From Monodelphis domestica (Eukaryota > Chordata > Mammalia > Didelphimorphia > Didelphidae): a stretch of DNA of 64,000 bases. Positions 22,101 to 32,710 of this stretch are shown in pieces. A program made the translations under genes and the position numbers. The DNA lies in contig NC_077233.1 in NCBI RefSeq assembly GCF_027887165.1, positions 182,217,114 to 182,281,113 on the forward strand, in the 5' to 3' direction. The notes under the pieces were generated by a model, which did not search any database, had not been told where the DNA came from, and saw only the letters and a list, made by a program, of their open reading frames with translations. The first letter of the stretch is position 1, and the number at the start of each line of letters is the position of its first letter.

Positions 22101-22795
22101 ACTATAGGCTTGTGGGACATAAATCACTTTAATTGGGCCCTGATTCAAGGACCTGTTATAGGTTTATTTTTCCTTACCTAGAATTTTTATAATATACCTA
22201 AGACTTTGATATTTTACATTTCATCCAGAAATTATTTTTTTCTCTTTTATTTGGATTTTTTAATGTTTTTTTTTCTTTTGACTCAGCCATGTATCCCTGG
22301 GTGATCCATGTGTTTGTGAACACATGGGGGGTGGAGGGGATTGTATTATTATCCTCTAATGCAAAGTTTAAATTCTTTTAAGAGTAATTTTAGGATAAGA
22401 AACTTGCTACCTCCCCAAATCCAGAAAGTGAACTGTTTGGAGAAGGCATCATGAAGATGCCTACAGAGACCACACACTGTACCAAAAGATCCAGAGTGAA
22501 CTTTGGGATGTGGTGATTCAAACTGTAGGAGGGGTGGAATGCATTTGTTTTGAATGTACACTCTTATACCAAAGAGGACTGCCCCCCAAGTTGTTGGGTT
22601 TCTTTTGTAAATGTAGCAATCATTGGTTTTGCTTTTTTCTCTTTTATTTCCCTCTTATCCCCAAATTATTGTAATTTCCCTTTAGAAACTGCAATATTGT
22701 ATATACCTTTAGTTAAAAATCTTTAAAGTTATAAGTTGGTTATGTTTAAATGATCCCTTGGGGAGACTAATCTCCCAAAAGATCATAGTGGGAAT
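19141..22795 (+). mobile_element. Degenerate ERV internal region
   Basis: Lies between two direct LTRs. Four bases after the 5' LTR comes TGGCAACCA, which may be the remains of a tRNA primer-binding site (TGG start, arginine-type similarity is only a guess). The purine-rich AGTGGGAAT precedes the 3' LTR. At 3.65 kb it is short, and all frames are broken: the longest pieces are 60-90 codons. A 61-codon frame at 19688-19873 has a hydrophobic run (GCLFLLPFMGVLIGYLAV). I recognise no gag, protease, RT or integrase motif, so class assignment is not possible. Confidence 0.65.
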
Positions 22796-23065
22796 TGAGT
22801 AATTAGAATTTTGTATTTGAAATTTAGAAATTTGTATTTGTATTTGAACTACATTTCCCAGCATTCCACTTTCATCCTCAATTTGTGTCCTTATATTTTG
22901 ATGATAAGTTTGTGGAACTCTGCCCTCTGCTCTCTTCTCCCACTTTTGAGGTCCAGGTAACTGTTCTTTACTCAGGCTATCACTTTCCTCTACTTCAAAT
23001 GATTATTAATAAATCCCATAGAATATAATACTTATAATACTTGGATATTAATTTTTAATCTTACA
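22796..23065 (+). repeat. ERV 3' LTR (270 bp)
   Basis: It starts TGAGTAATTAGAATTTTG and ends TTTTTAATCTTACA, with AATAAATCCC at about 23010. No clean target duplication is left: TGGG precedes the 5' LTR and TGAG follows the 3' LTR, at best a mutated 4-bp repeat. Confidence 0.85.
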
Positions 23066-23089
23066 TGAGGAAATAAGGCAGGTTTTAAT

Positions 23090-23523
23090 AACCTCATGGA
23101 CTGAGAAAAGCTTCCTTTATTTATGTTGATTGTAGAAGGAAGCTACTATTTTTATAAGGAATAGATAAGAAGGAAGTTTGTTCCAAGAATGGGACACAAA
23201 TGCATGATTACAGGAGATGAAATAATATGTACAGGAACCAACACTAGTTTGGTTCATTGTATAAAGGAGAGTAACATATCATAAATCTGAGAGAGTAGGC
23301 TGGAGCCAGATTGTGAAGGGCTTTAAAAGTGAAAAAGAAGAGACTGTATTTTCTTTTAGAGGTAAGGGGTGAGTTCATAGAGCTTCCTGAACTGTGATAT
23401 GATCAGATGTGATAATTAAGAGTGGGAGACATAAACTGTAGTGAATAGTGGAAGATATAAATTATAGTAGATATAAGAGTAGGTGAGAAAATTGTGACTG
23501 CAGGAAATATGTTTTCACCACAG
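23090..23523 (+). mobile_element. Ancient dispersed repeat, left part (split by a solo LTR)
   Basis: Motifs AGAAGGAAGCTACTATTTTT, GAGTAACAT, GCTGGAGCCAGATTGTGAAG and GTGATATGATCAGATGTGAT follow the order of the unnamed mammal-wide repeat. The sequence resumes beyond the LTR at 24438 (GCTTTAGGAATACTACTTTG). Confidence 0.55.
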
Positions 23524-24432
23524 TGTCTTGTTTTAAATCAAATATAAGGTGGTCGCCAGGGAAATATTCCCAATTATGAATATACCCAAGTCAACTGGGT
23601 TTTATAGAGAATTTAATTAATACAATGAGGAATTAAAGAGAGAGAGAAAGAGTAAGAAAGGAATAAGTTTTAAGGGCCTTAAGCCAATAGGGCCTAGACC
23701 TGAGTCTTTAGAGAGAGATCAGTCAGTCCTTAATCACTCACCACAAGATCTGTCCAAGCAAGAATATAGACACCAGTTCAGAGCCATCCATCCTTCTCCA
23801 CAGAGAGATTCTTCTGACTGTCCTCAAGAGCCTCTCCCAAGAGACTCCTTAGAGACTCCTTTTCAGAGCCTCCTTAGAACACTCTCCTTCTAACAGCCTC
23901 CTTAGTGACTGTTTTTTTAAGAGCCTCCTTCCTTTCAACAGACTGTCCTTTTCTTATATAGGGGGTTTTCTCCTATGTCACCTCCCCTAAGTTCTTCCAT
24001 CTACCAATCACAGTAGACGTTTTCCAAAGGACAGCCCATTCTGAATTCACACCTGAGTAGACTAATCCTTTTAGTAATCCACACCTGAGTAGGCTAAAAT
24101 CTCTGAGTAAGTTTTTTCACCTCTTTGCTCCTTGTAAGTTCACAAGTTGCCTGACCTTTATAGGTACTTAGCACCCCTTTGTTTTAGTTCTAAAAATAGG
24201 CATGGCTTAAGTATGGGTTTAAGTATTTTTCATTGTTCAGCAAGGAGTTTTGTTTTGTTTTTCCCCTAAAGTAGTCTTAAGTACGGGTGGAGTAGAGGTC
24301 TTCACATTTTTTATCTAAGTAGAGTTCTCACTGTCCAAATGCAGAATGGTCCCAATAGGGAATTGTCCCTATGGAGAATTCCCCAATGGGGAATTTTTTA
24401 ACATTCACAAGTCTGAGAAATTTCAAGATTCA
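23524..24432 (-). mobile_element. Solo LTR (909 bp) with 5-bp target duplication
   Basis: On the minus strand it begins TGAATCTTG and ends CAAGACA (TG...CA). The flanks are CACAG at 23519-23523 and 24433-24437. A TATA box (CCTATATAAGAAAAG, minus) lies at about 23955 and an ATTAAA-type poly(A) signal nearer the end. No internal retroviral sequence adjoins, so it is a recombined solo LTR. A short inverted repeat (GGGAATT/AATTCCCC family) sits in its upstream end near 24350-24400. Confidence 0.82.
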
Positions 24433-24534
24433 CACAGATCAGTGCTTTAGGAATACTACTTTGGCCACTATGGAGGATTAGTTATAAATGAGTGGCTCTG
24501 GAGGCAAGAAGATTAAAAGTCTAAAAGATCACAG

Positions 24535-24720
24535 AATCATATATTTACATCTTGAAGGGACCTTAGACACTATCTGGACCAATCCTTTTATTTTAAATAT
24601 GAGGAAACTGAAGTCTAAGGAAGTAAAATAATTGGCCCAAAGTCACCCCAGCAATAAGCAGATTCTCTACCTTTAGATTAATTGCTCTTTCCATATTAAC
24701 ATAGTTAAGATAAGGCAAAG
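24535..24720 (+). mobile_element. MIR-related SINE
   Basis: CATCTTGAAGGGACCTTAGA, ATGAGGAAACTGAAGTCTAA and TTGGCCCAAAGTCACCCCAG in order. Confidence 0.7.
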
Positions 24721-25068
24721 TTTCTAACACTTGCATTATGATTTAAGATTTTTAAAATTATCTTTATTTTATTTTAAAAACAAGTTTCCACATGTTTTCT
24801 AAAATTATATGATTGATGTTGTCCCTCTCCCTTCTTCTCTCCCCCTCCCAGAGTTGACAAGCAATTCTGTCTGGGTTATACATATATTATGTGATTTAAA
24901 GTTTTTAAAGATATTTACACATATTACCTCATTTTATCCTCACAATAATCCTAAGAGGTAGGTGTTATTATTTTTTAAACATTATTTTATTTGGTCATTT
25001 TTATACATTGTTCATTGGAAACAGATCATTTTCTTTTCTTCCTCCCCAACACCCCCTCCACCATTTCC

Positions 25069-28000
25069 CTAGCCGAAGTGCGATTCATCTGGGTATCGCA
25101 TCTCTCTGATTATAAGAGATCTAGAACACTTTTTCATGTGCTTATTAATAGTCTTGATTTCTTTAACTGAAAATTGCCTATTCATGTCCCTTGCCCATTT
25201 TTCAATTGGATAATGGCTTGATTTTTTGTACAACTGGTTTAGCTCTTTATTGATTTGAGTAATTAGACCTTTGTCAGAGGTTTTTGTTATGAAGATTGTT
25301 TCCCAATTTGTTGTTTTCCTTCTAATTTTAGTTACATTGGTTTTGTTTGAACAAAAACTTTTTAATTTGATGTAGTCAAAATTATTTATTTTACATTTTG
25401 TGACTCTTTCTAAGTCTTGCTTGGTTTTAAAATCTTTCCCTTCCCAAAGGTCTGACATATATACTATTCTGTATTCATATAATTTACTTATAGTTTCCTT
25501 CTTTATATTCAAGTCATTCACCCATTCTGAGTTTATCTTGGTGTAGGGTGTGAGTTGTTGATCCAAACCTAATCTCTCCCACACTGTCTTCCAATTTTCC
25601 CAGCAGTTTTTTATCAAATACTGGATTTTTGTCCCAAAAGCTGGGGTCTTTGGGTTTGTCAAAGACTGTCTTGCTGAGGTCATTTACCCCAAGTCTATTC
25701 CACTGATCCTCCTTTCTGTCTCTTACCCAGTACCAAATTGTTTTGATGACCGCTGCTTTGTAATATAGTTTGAGATCTGGGACTGCAAGACCACCTTCCT
25801 TTGTATTTTTTTTTTCATTATTTCCCTGGATATCCTTGATCCTTTATTCTTCCAAATGAACTTTGTTATCATTTTTTCTAATTCAGTAAAATAGTTTTTT
25901 GGTAGTTCAATGGGTATGGCACTAAATAGATATATAAGTTTGGGTAGGATGGTCATTTTTATTATGTTGGCTCTTCCCACCCCTGAGCAATCAATGTTTT
26001 CCCAATTGTTTAGATCTAGTTTTAATTGTGTGGAGAGTGTTTTGTAGTTAGGTTCATATAATTCCTGTGTTTGTCTCGGCAGATAGATTCCTAAGTATTT
26101 TATATTGTCTAGGTTGATTTTAAATGGAATTTCTCTTTCTAATTCTTGCTGCTGAACTGGGTTGGAGATATATTGAAATGCTGATGACTTATGTGGGTTT
26201 ATTTTGTATCCTGCAACTTTGCTAAAGTTGTTGATTATTTCAATTAGCTTTTTGGTTGATTCCCTGGGATTCTTTAAGTAAATCATCATATCATCTGCAA
26301 AGAGTAACAGCTTGGTCTCCTCATTGCCAATTTTAATACCTTCAATTTCTTTTTCTTCTCTAATTGCTACTGCTAGTGTTTCTAGTACAATATTAAATAA
26401 TAAAGGTGATAATGGGCATCCTTGTTTGACTCCTGATCTTACTGGGAAGGCTTTGAGTTTTTCCCCATTACAGATGATGTTTGTTGATGGTTTTAAGTAT
26501 ATACTGTTTATTATTTTTAGGAAAGGCCCTTCTATTCCTATGCTTTCTAGTGTTTTCACTAGGAATGGATGTTGTATTTTGTCAAAGGCTTTTTCTGCAT
26601 CTATTGAGATAATCATGCGATTTTTGTCAGTTTGCTTGTTTATATGGTCAATTATGTGAATGGTTTTCCTAATATTGAACCATCCTTGCATTCCTGGTAT
26701 GAATCCTGCCTGATCATAATGGATAATCCTTGTGATGACTTGCTAGAGTCTTTTTGTTAGTATCCTATTTAAGATTTTTGCATCTATATTCATTAGGGAG
26801 ATTGGCCTATAGTTTTCTTTCTCTGTTTTTAACCTGTCTGGCTTTGGGATCAGTACCATGTTTGTGTCGTAAAGAGAATTTGGAAGAACCCCTTCTTGGC
26901 TTATTCTGTCAAATAGTTTGTATAGTATTAGGGTTAGCTGTTCTTTGAATGTTTGATAGAATTCATTTATGAATCCGTCTGGACCTAGGATTTTTTCTTA
27001 GAGAGTTCTTTGATGGCTTGTTCAATTTCTTTTTCTGATATGGGATAGTTTAGGTAATTTATTTCTTCTTCTTTTAGCCTAGGCAATTTATGTTTTTGTA
27101 AGTATTTATCCATATCACTTAGATTGCCATATATTTTGCCATATAATTGGGCATAGTAGTTTTTAATGATTGCCTTGATTTCCTCTTCATTAGAGGTGAG
27201 GTCTCCCTTTTCATCTTGGATACTGTCAATTTGGTTTTTTTCTTTCCTTTTTTTAATTAGACTGACTAGTACTTTGTCTATTTTATTTGTTTTTTCAAAG
27301 TACCAGCTTCTAGTCTTATTTATTAAATCAATAGTTCTTTGACTTTCAATTTTATTAATTTCTCCTTTTGATTTTTAGGATCTCTAATTTAGTCTTCATC
27401 TGAGGGTTTTTAATTTGTTCACTTCCTAGTTTTTTAATTTGCATGCCCAATTCATTGACCTTTGCCCTTCTTAATTTGTTAATATATGAACTCAAGGATA
27501 TAAATTTCCCCCTGAGTACTGCTTTGGCTGCATCCCATAGGTTTTGAAAGGATGTCTCACCATTGTCATTTTCTTCAATGAAGTTATTAATTGTTTCTAC
27601 GATTTGTTCTTTAACTAGCTGGTTTTGGAGAATCATATTGTTTAATTTCCAATTAATTTTTGATTTATCTATCCATGTACCCTTACTAATTATTATTTTT
27701 ATTGCATTGTGGTCTGAGAAGTTTGCATTTATTATTTCTGCCCTTTGGCACTTGTTTGCAATGATTTTGTGCCCTAGTACATGGTCAATTTTTGTGAATG
27801 TACCATGTACTGCTGAAAAGAAGGTGTATTCCTTTTTGTCCCTATTTATTTTTCTCCATATATCTACTAACTCTAATTTTTATAAGATTTCATTTGCTTC
27901 TCTCACCTCTTTCTTATTTTTTTATTTTGATTTATCTAGTTCGGACAGGGGAAGGTTCAGATCTCCCACTAGTATAGTTTTTCTATCTATTTCATCCTTG

Positions 28001-28392
28001 AGCTCCTCTAGTTTCTCCTTTAAAAATTTGGATGCTTTGCCATTTGATGCATACATATTGAGTACAGATATTTCCTCGTTGTCTATACTGCCTTTTAACA
28101 GGATGTAATTACCTTCCCTATCTCTTTTAACTAGATTTATTTTTACTTTGGCTTTGTCCGATATCATGATTGCTACTCCTGCCTTCTTTTTATCATTTGA
28201 TGCCCAATAGATTTGGCTCCATCTTCTTACTTTCACCCTATGTGTATCTACCTTCCTCATGTGTGTTTCTTGCAGACAGCATATGGTAGGGTTTTGGAAT
28301 CTAATCCACTCTGCTATTCACTTGCATTTTAAGGGTGAGTTCATTCCATTCACATTCAGAGTTATGATTACTAGCTGTGTATTTCCCAGCAT
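25069..28392 (-). pseudogene. L1 ORF2 (endonuclease-reverse transcriptase), broken and C-terminally short
   Basis: From an ATG at 28392 the frame spans 1,108 codons, against about 1,275 in human L1. Endonuclease motifs seen: CCLQETH at about 28265-28285 and VGDLNLP near 27950. RT motifs: [14 protein letters not shown] and FADDMMIYL (FADD at 26290-26301). A premature TGA occurs at 28318-28320 and further stops lie at 27637-27921 and 26692-27354. A frameshift at an A-run (T-run 25807-25816 on the plus strand) puts about 200 nt in another frame before the original frame returns. The frame then ends soon after HMKKCSRSLIIREM, so the cysteine-containing C-terminal region is absent. Confidence 0.88.
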
Positions 28393-28834
28393 TTTGATTT
28401 TTACTCCTGGTCCTGTCTTTTCTTCTTTCACTATTTCCTTCTATACCAATGTTTGTTTATAATCAGTCCCCCTAATTCCCCCCCTTAATTTACTTCCCTT
28501 TCTACCCCCCACCCTTTTTATTCCCTCCCTTATTTTCCCCTGTAGTCTTTTTAGAATGCTTCCCTCCCCACCAGTCCATTTTTTACCCTTCTACTCCCCT
28601 ATAGGGCGCAAATCTATTCTCTTCCCCAATGGATTGGATTGTTCTTCCCTCTTTGGGTCAGTTTCAAAGTATGTAAGAGTTGAGTATTTCCTATCTCCAA
28701 CCTCTTTACCCTTCCAGTGTATTGATGTTCTCTCCCCTCCCGCCATGAGCTTCTTTGTGACATATAAATTTACCCCCATTTGTTTCTTTTTCCATTTCTT
28801 TTAGTCAAAACCTCTTTTCTTTTTTAGCTCTAGT

Positions 28835-28844
28835 CATGTATATA

Positions 28845-28878
<34 letters not shown>

Positions 28879-28885
28879 CACATAC
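28835..28885. repeat. (TA)n microsatellite in the L1 inter-ORF spacer
   Basis: Near-perfect TATATA run with a few C interruptions, between ORF1 and ORF2 of the L1. Confidence 0.9.
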
Positions 28886-29100
28886 ACATGTATATGTATT
28901 TATGCATGCATATATCGATATACCTATTTATGTCTTGTCGTTTCATCCTATACAGTTTGTCACTGTTCCCTCTGAGTGTAATTCTTCTAGCTGCTCAGGT
29001 AATAGCAACAGTTTTTAGGAGTTACCAATGACCTCTTTTCTTATAGGGATACATATCATTTTAACTTATTGAGTCTCTTATAAAATTTTCCCCCTCTTTT

Positions 29101-30225
29101 TTAATTACCTTTTGATGATTCTCTTGAGTTCTGTGGTTGGACATCAAATTTTCTGTTCAGGTCTGGCCTTTTATTTATGAATGCTTGGAACTCTTCTGTT
29201 GTATTAAATGACCATACTTTCCCCTGTAAGAATATAGTCAGTTTTGATGGGTATTTTATTCTTGGCTGTAGACCTAGTTCCCTTGCTTTCCGGAATATCG
29301 TATTCCATGCCTTTTGGTCCTTCAGTGTGGATGCAGCCAGATCCTGTGTTAACCTCACCGTGTTTCCATGGTATCTTAATGGCTTCTTCTTGGCAACTTA
29401 TAATATCTTTTCTTTCATCTGATTGTTTTTGAATTTGGCTATAGCATTTCTTGGTATTGTCAGTTGGGGATTAAATACAGGGGGTGATCTGTGGATTCTT
29501 TCAATCTTCACTTTCCCCTCTTGTCCTAGGATCTCGGGACAGTTTTCCTGGATAATTTCCTCTAGTATTATGTCCAGGCTTTTTCTTTTGTCGTGGTCTT
29601 CTGGTAGTCCAATTATTCTTAAATTGTCTCTTCTTGAACGATTTTCTAAATCGTCTGTTTTGTGAATGAGATGCTTCACATTTTCCTCAATTTTTTCATT
29701 CTTTTTGTTTTGTTTTATAGTGTCCTGCTGCCTTGTGAGGTCACTTGATTCTAGTTGTTTTATTCTGGTTCTTAAAGATTGAATTTAATCTCTGGCTTTT
29801 TGGTCATCTTTTTCCTTCTGGTCTGATTTTATTTGAAGATCGTCTTTCATCCTCTTTAACTCATCTTTCATCTCCTTTGCCTCATCTTTCATCTCCTTTG
29901 CCTGATTTTCCAGCTGGTTGATTTTGACTTTCAGGACACTATTTTCTCATTTTAGTTCAAGTGTCTCTGTTTCCAGATGACTTATCTTAATTTTTAAGTT
30001 CTTTTCCCAATTGTCTTCAGCCTCTCTTAGTTGTGTTTTGAGTTCTTCCACAGCCTGTATCCAATTCGCTGGGATTTCTGGTTTATCATTTGCTGATCTC
30101 TCCCCCTCTGTTCCATTTGCTGAGTAGTAGCTGTCTATTGTAGTTTCTTTCTTCTTTGTCTGTTGTTTGCTCAAATTCACCCCTTCTTTACTCCCCGTAT
30201 TTGTCTGTGCTCTTGTTCCTCTCAT
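29101..30225 (-). pseudogene. L1 ORF1 (RNA-binding chaperone protein), broken
   Basis: A single frame of about 374 codons, interrupted by in-frame stops at 29947-29949, 29785-29787 and 29398-29400 and no frameshift. The N-terminal part is charged, leading into a coiled-coil-like region (WIQAVEELKTQLREAEDNWE). The middle has the ORF1p RRM signature RSRRDNLRIIGLPE, and the C-terminal domain has AFINKRPDLNRKF. L1 ORF1p normally forms trimers that coat L1 RNA. Length agrees with other mammalian ORF1p. Confidence 0.85.
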
Positions 30226-31450
30226 TTTTTTTTTTGTTTTTTGGGGACTTCTATCAGTCTCCCCTCTTGGAGCTTTAACAGAAGATCTCTTGGTGTAGTC
30301 TCTGGGGGAGGGTTGTTGGGGGTTTGACCTTTCCTGTCTTCTGGAGGCTTTTGATTGGCTTAAAGTCCAGCAGTCAATGAGGATGGATGGGGAGCCTGGG
30401 CTTCCCTGTGTTCTGGAGACTTTTGATGGGATTAAGTTCAGCTTGATTGGGCTGGGTTTACTCTGAGTTTTAAACTTCCTGGATGGCTAGAGCAAATATG
30501 GAGGATCTCCAAAGCTCTGGCCAGGCTGCCAGGTCTATGCTCCTTCTAGGCTACCATCTTGACTCCGCCTCTAGGTTTCTGTTTTTTCAGAAAACCCTGT
30601 TATCTAAGGGGGGAGACGTCATGGCCTCCCTGGGCTCTGAGGGCTCCTGATGGGATTAGGTTCACCTGGTTTGGACCAAATGAGCCCTGAAGCAAAAAAC
30701 CTCCTCCTCCACAATCTGTGTTGAATGTCTGGAGACTGGCCCAGGTTGTTTTCAAGGTAAGCCCATCACCGGCCCTGAGGTTTTTGTTCTTTCAGAAGCT
30801 CTGATGGCTCCTGATGGGATTAGGTTCAGCTGGTGTGGGCTGAATGATCCCCCCCCCAAAAAAAAAAAAAAACTTCCTCCTCCACAATCTGTGTTGAATG
30901 CCTGGAGACTGGCCTGGGTTACTTTCAAGGTAAGCTCTTTGGAGCAACCCCTTTGCCAGCCCTGGGGTTTCTGTCCTTTCAGTAGCTCTTAGGACTCCTG
31001 ATGGGATTGGGTTCAGCTGGTGCCCTAAAGCTGGGACCTCCCTTGAGACTCAGATGGAAGGACCCAGCCAGGGGGCTACAGGCTTCCCCCTTCTCTCTAT
31101 GTTTCCCTGCCTTCTGTGTTGGGCGCCCCAGAGACTGGCTCAGTTTGCTTTCAAGGTGAGTCCTCAGAGCCCTGAGATTCCCGCTGCTGCCTTGGGCTCA
31201 GCACTCTGGGTTGGGGAGGATGGGTCCTGGGACCTTCCTTCTGCCTACCCCTTAGATCCGAGTGATCTAGGGTTCTGGCTTTTGGGGGGCTGTACCTTTT
31301 GATCCAGGAGGTCCAGGTCCAGGAGGAGGGTTCCCCAGGTCTATCCTGTTGTTCAGCTTGAATTTTGGTGTCCTAGGAGCACTCAGTTTGCAATCGGTAA
31401 GGAAGGGTTTCCAAGGTCTGAACTTTCGCTGCTTCTATGCCGCCATCTTC
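30226..31450 (-). promoter_or_regulatory. L1 5' UTR with tandem monomer-like units
   Basis: A block starting CCTGATGGGATTAGGTTCA recurs at 30646, 30810 and 30997, with weaker versions at about 30348 and 30422. A second block (TGTGTTGAATG, then GGAGACTGGCC, then TTTCAAGGTAAG) recurs in step. Unit length is about 164-224 bp. In some rodent L1s such monomers act as the promoter. This copy ends with the YY1-type motif at 31439-31450. Confidence 0.75.
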
Positions 31451-31849
31451 GGTAGGTGTTATTATTATTATCTCTATTTTATAGATGAGAAAACTGAGAC
31501 TGATGTAATTTAACTTCCCCAGGTCACATAAGCACAGTCATATGTCCAAGTTATGATTCACTAGCATCTTCTTTACTCTAAAGTAGTGGCCAGATAAAAG
31601 GAGAGGAAATAGACCTATGCAAGATATATTGTGGAGTCAGAATGCACGAGACTTTGTGACTGATTAGATGTGAAGGGTTAGTGAGAACAAGATGAGAATT
31701 ATAACAAGGACTAAAATTTTGTGGGTGACCAAAAGGATAGTTTCTTCAATAGCAATGAGGAAGTTCAAAAGAAGGAAAGATTTGAGGAAATTAATAGTTT
31801 TTTTTCTTTTGGGTATGTCAAGTATATTTGTCTTCATATTCCCTTCAAT

Positions 31850-32110
31850 GATAGGTAGAATAGTGTAGTGGATAGAGAGCTAGCAATGAAACTGGAAAGA
31901 CCTACCTTCAAATCCTGCCTCTAATCTCTCAGTGTTTTAAACAACTCTCTATATATAAGACTATTAGCAGCAGAAAAGTTAAAATCTTCATTGGATCAGG
32001 GAGTTTCCTCATTTGGAAGTTCCCCATATCAGTGAAATACAGAATCAGCCCTTATCCCTAGTTCAAACCTAGCACATACTTTACACATAGTAGGTACACA
32101 AAAAAATGTG
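31850..32110 (+). mobile_element. Ther-type CORE-SINE
   Basis: TAGTGTAGTGGATAGAGAGC, CTTCAAATCCTGCCTC, TCTCAGTGTTTTAAACAACT, then GAGTTTCCTCATTTGGAAGT and CAGTGAAATAC. The same layout occurs at 34670-34850 and 35470-35640. Confidence 0.72.
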
Positions 32111-32504
32111 TTTGGACAAATAAATGAATAAATTATTTCATAGTGCATATGTTGACAAAGATATAACTGGGAGTTACGGAATCAATGGTTATTTGGTCAA
32201 TTTGGACTATTTACTTACCAATCAATCACTTTGCCAAGTAGGTCAATTAAAGTAACTGGAATAATTTGTTGATTGGTTTAAATGTACAAATTGAATCAAC
32301 CATACTCATTCTAACTGATGACTCTTATTGGTTGTTAAAATTACCAAAGAAAAAGTAAGCAGCAGGAAACAAAGGAGATGCCCATTGGGAAAATGATTAA
32401 ACAAATTGTGATTAAATAAAATATAGCTGTAATGGATTATTGCACCCTAAGAAATTATGAATATAAGGAATTCAGAGAAATATAGGAAAACATGTAAACT
32501 TAGG

Positions 32505-32710
32505 AGGGATTGTAGACATAAGCACAGACATTCAAAGCTGGAAGGATCCTAGCCATCAAGAAACCTAATATCTTCACTTTACAAATGAGGAAAGTGAGGT
32601 ACAGAATAGATAAGGAATTCTCTCTAGGTTATACGAGTAGTAAGTGGCAGAGCTGGAATTATTCCTCTGACTCAAAACCCCAAGCCTTTTCAAATGAGTC
32701 AGTATGGGAT
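32505..32710 (+). mobile_element. MIR-related SINE
   Basis: AAAGCTGGAAGGATCCTAGC, TTACAAATGAGGAAAGTGAG, AGTAGTAAGTGGCAGAGCTG. A similar copy is at about 33480-33640 and a partial tRNA-type SINE at 33640-33775. Confidence 0.72.

Larger units (their letters stand above)
24973..31450 (-). mobile_element. Nearly full-length L1 LINE, inactive
   Basis: The element reads on the minus strand: 5' end GAAGATGGCGGC (a YY1-type motif as at the start of other L1s), about 1.2 kb 5' UTR with tandem units, ORF1, a spacer with a TA microsatellite, ORF2, a short 3' UTR (GACCAAATAAAATAATGTTT) and a brief A tail. The target duplication is 16 bp and perfect (24957-24972 and 31451-31466). Both ORFs carry stops. 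The 3' end lacks the ORF2 C-terminal region seen in the fragments at 1-660 and 50886-51659. Confidence 0.93.
24880..31570 (+). mobile_element. MIR split by the L1 insertion
   Basis: Left half 24880-24972 (ATTTTATCCTCACAATAATC, AAGAGGTAGGTG) and right half 31467-31570 (CTATTTTATAGATGAGAAAA, CTTCCCCAGGTCACATAAGC) are consecutive parts of MIR. Removing the L1 and one copy of the 16-bp duplication restores an uninterrupted MIR. Confidence 0.85.

Noticed and set aside
18085..23290. Segmental duplication flanking the ERV (18.1 and 23.1 kb segments)
   Set aside because: The same sequence type occurs at 41 and 57 kb, so two independent copies of a dispersed family explain it better.
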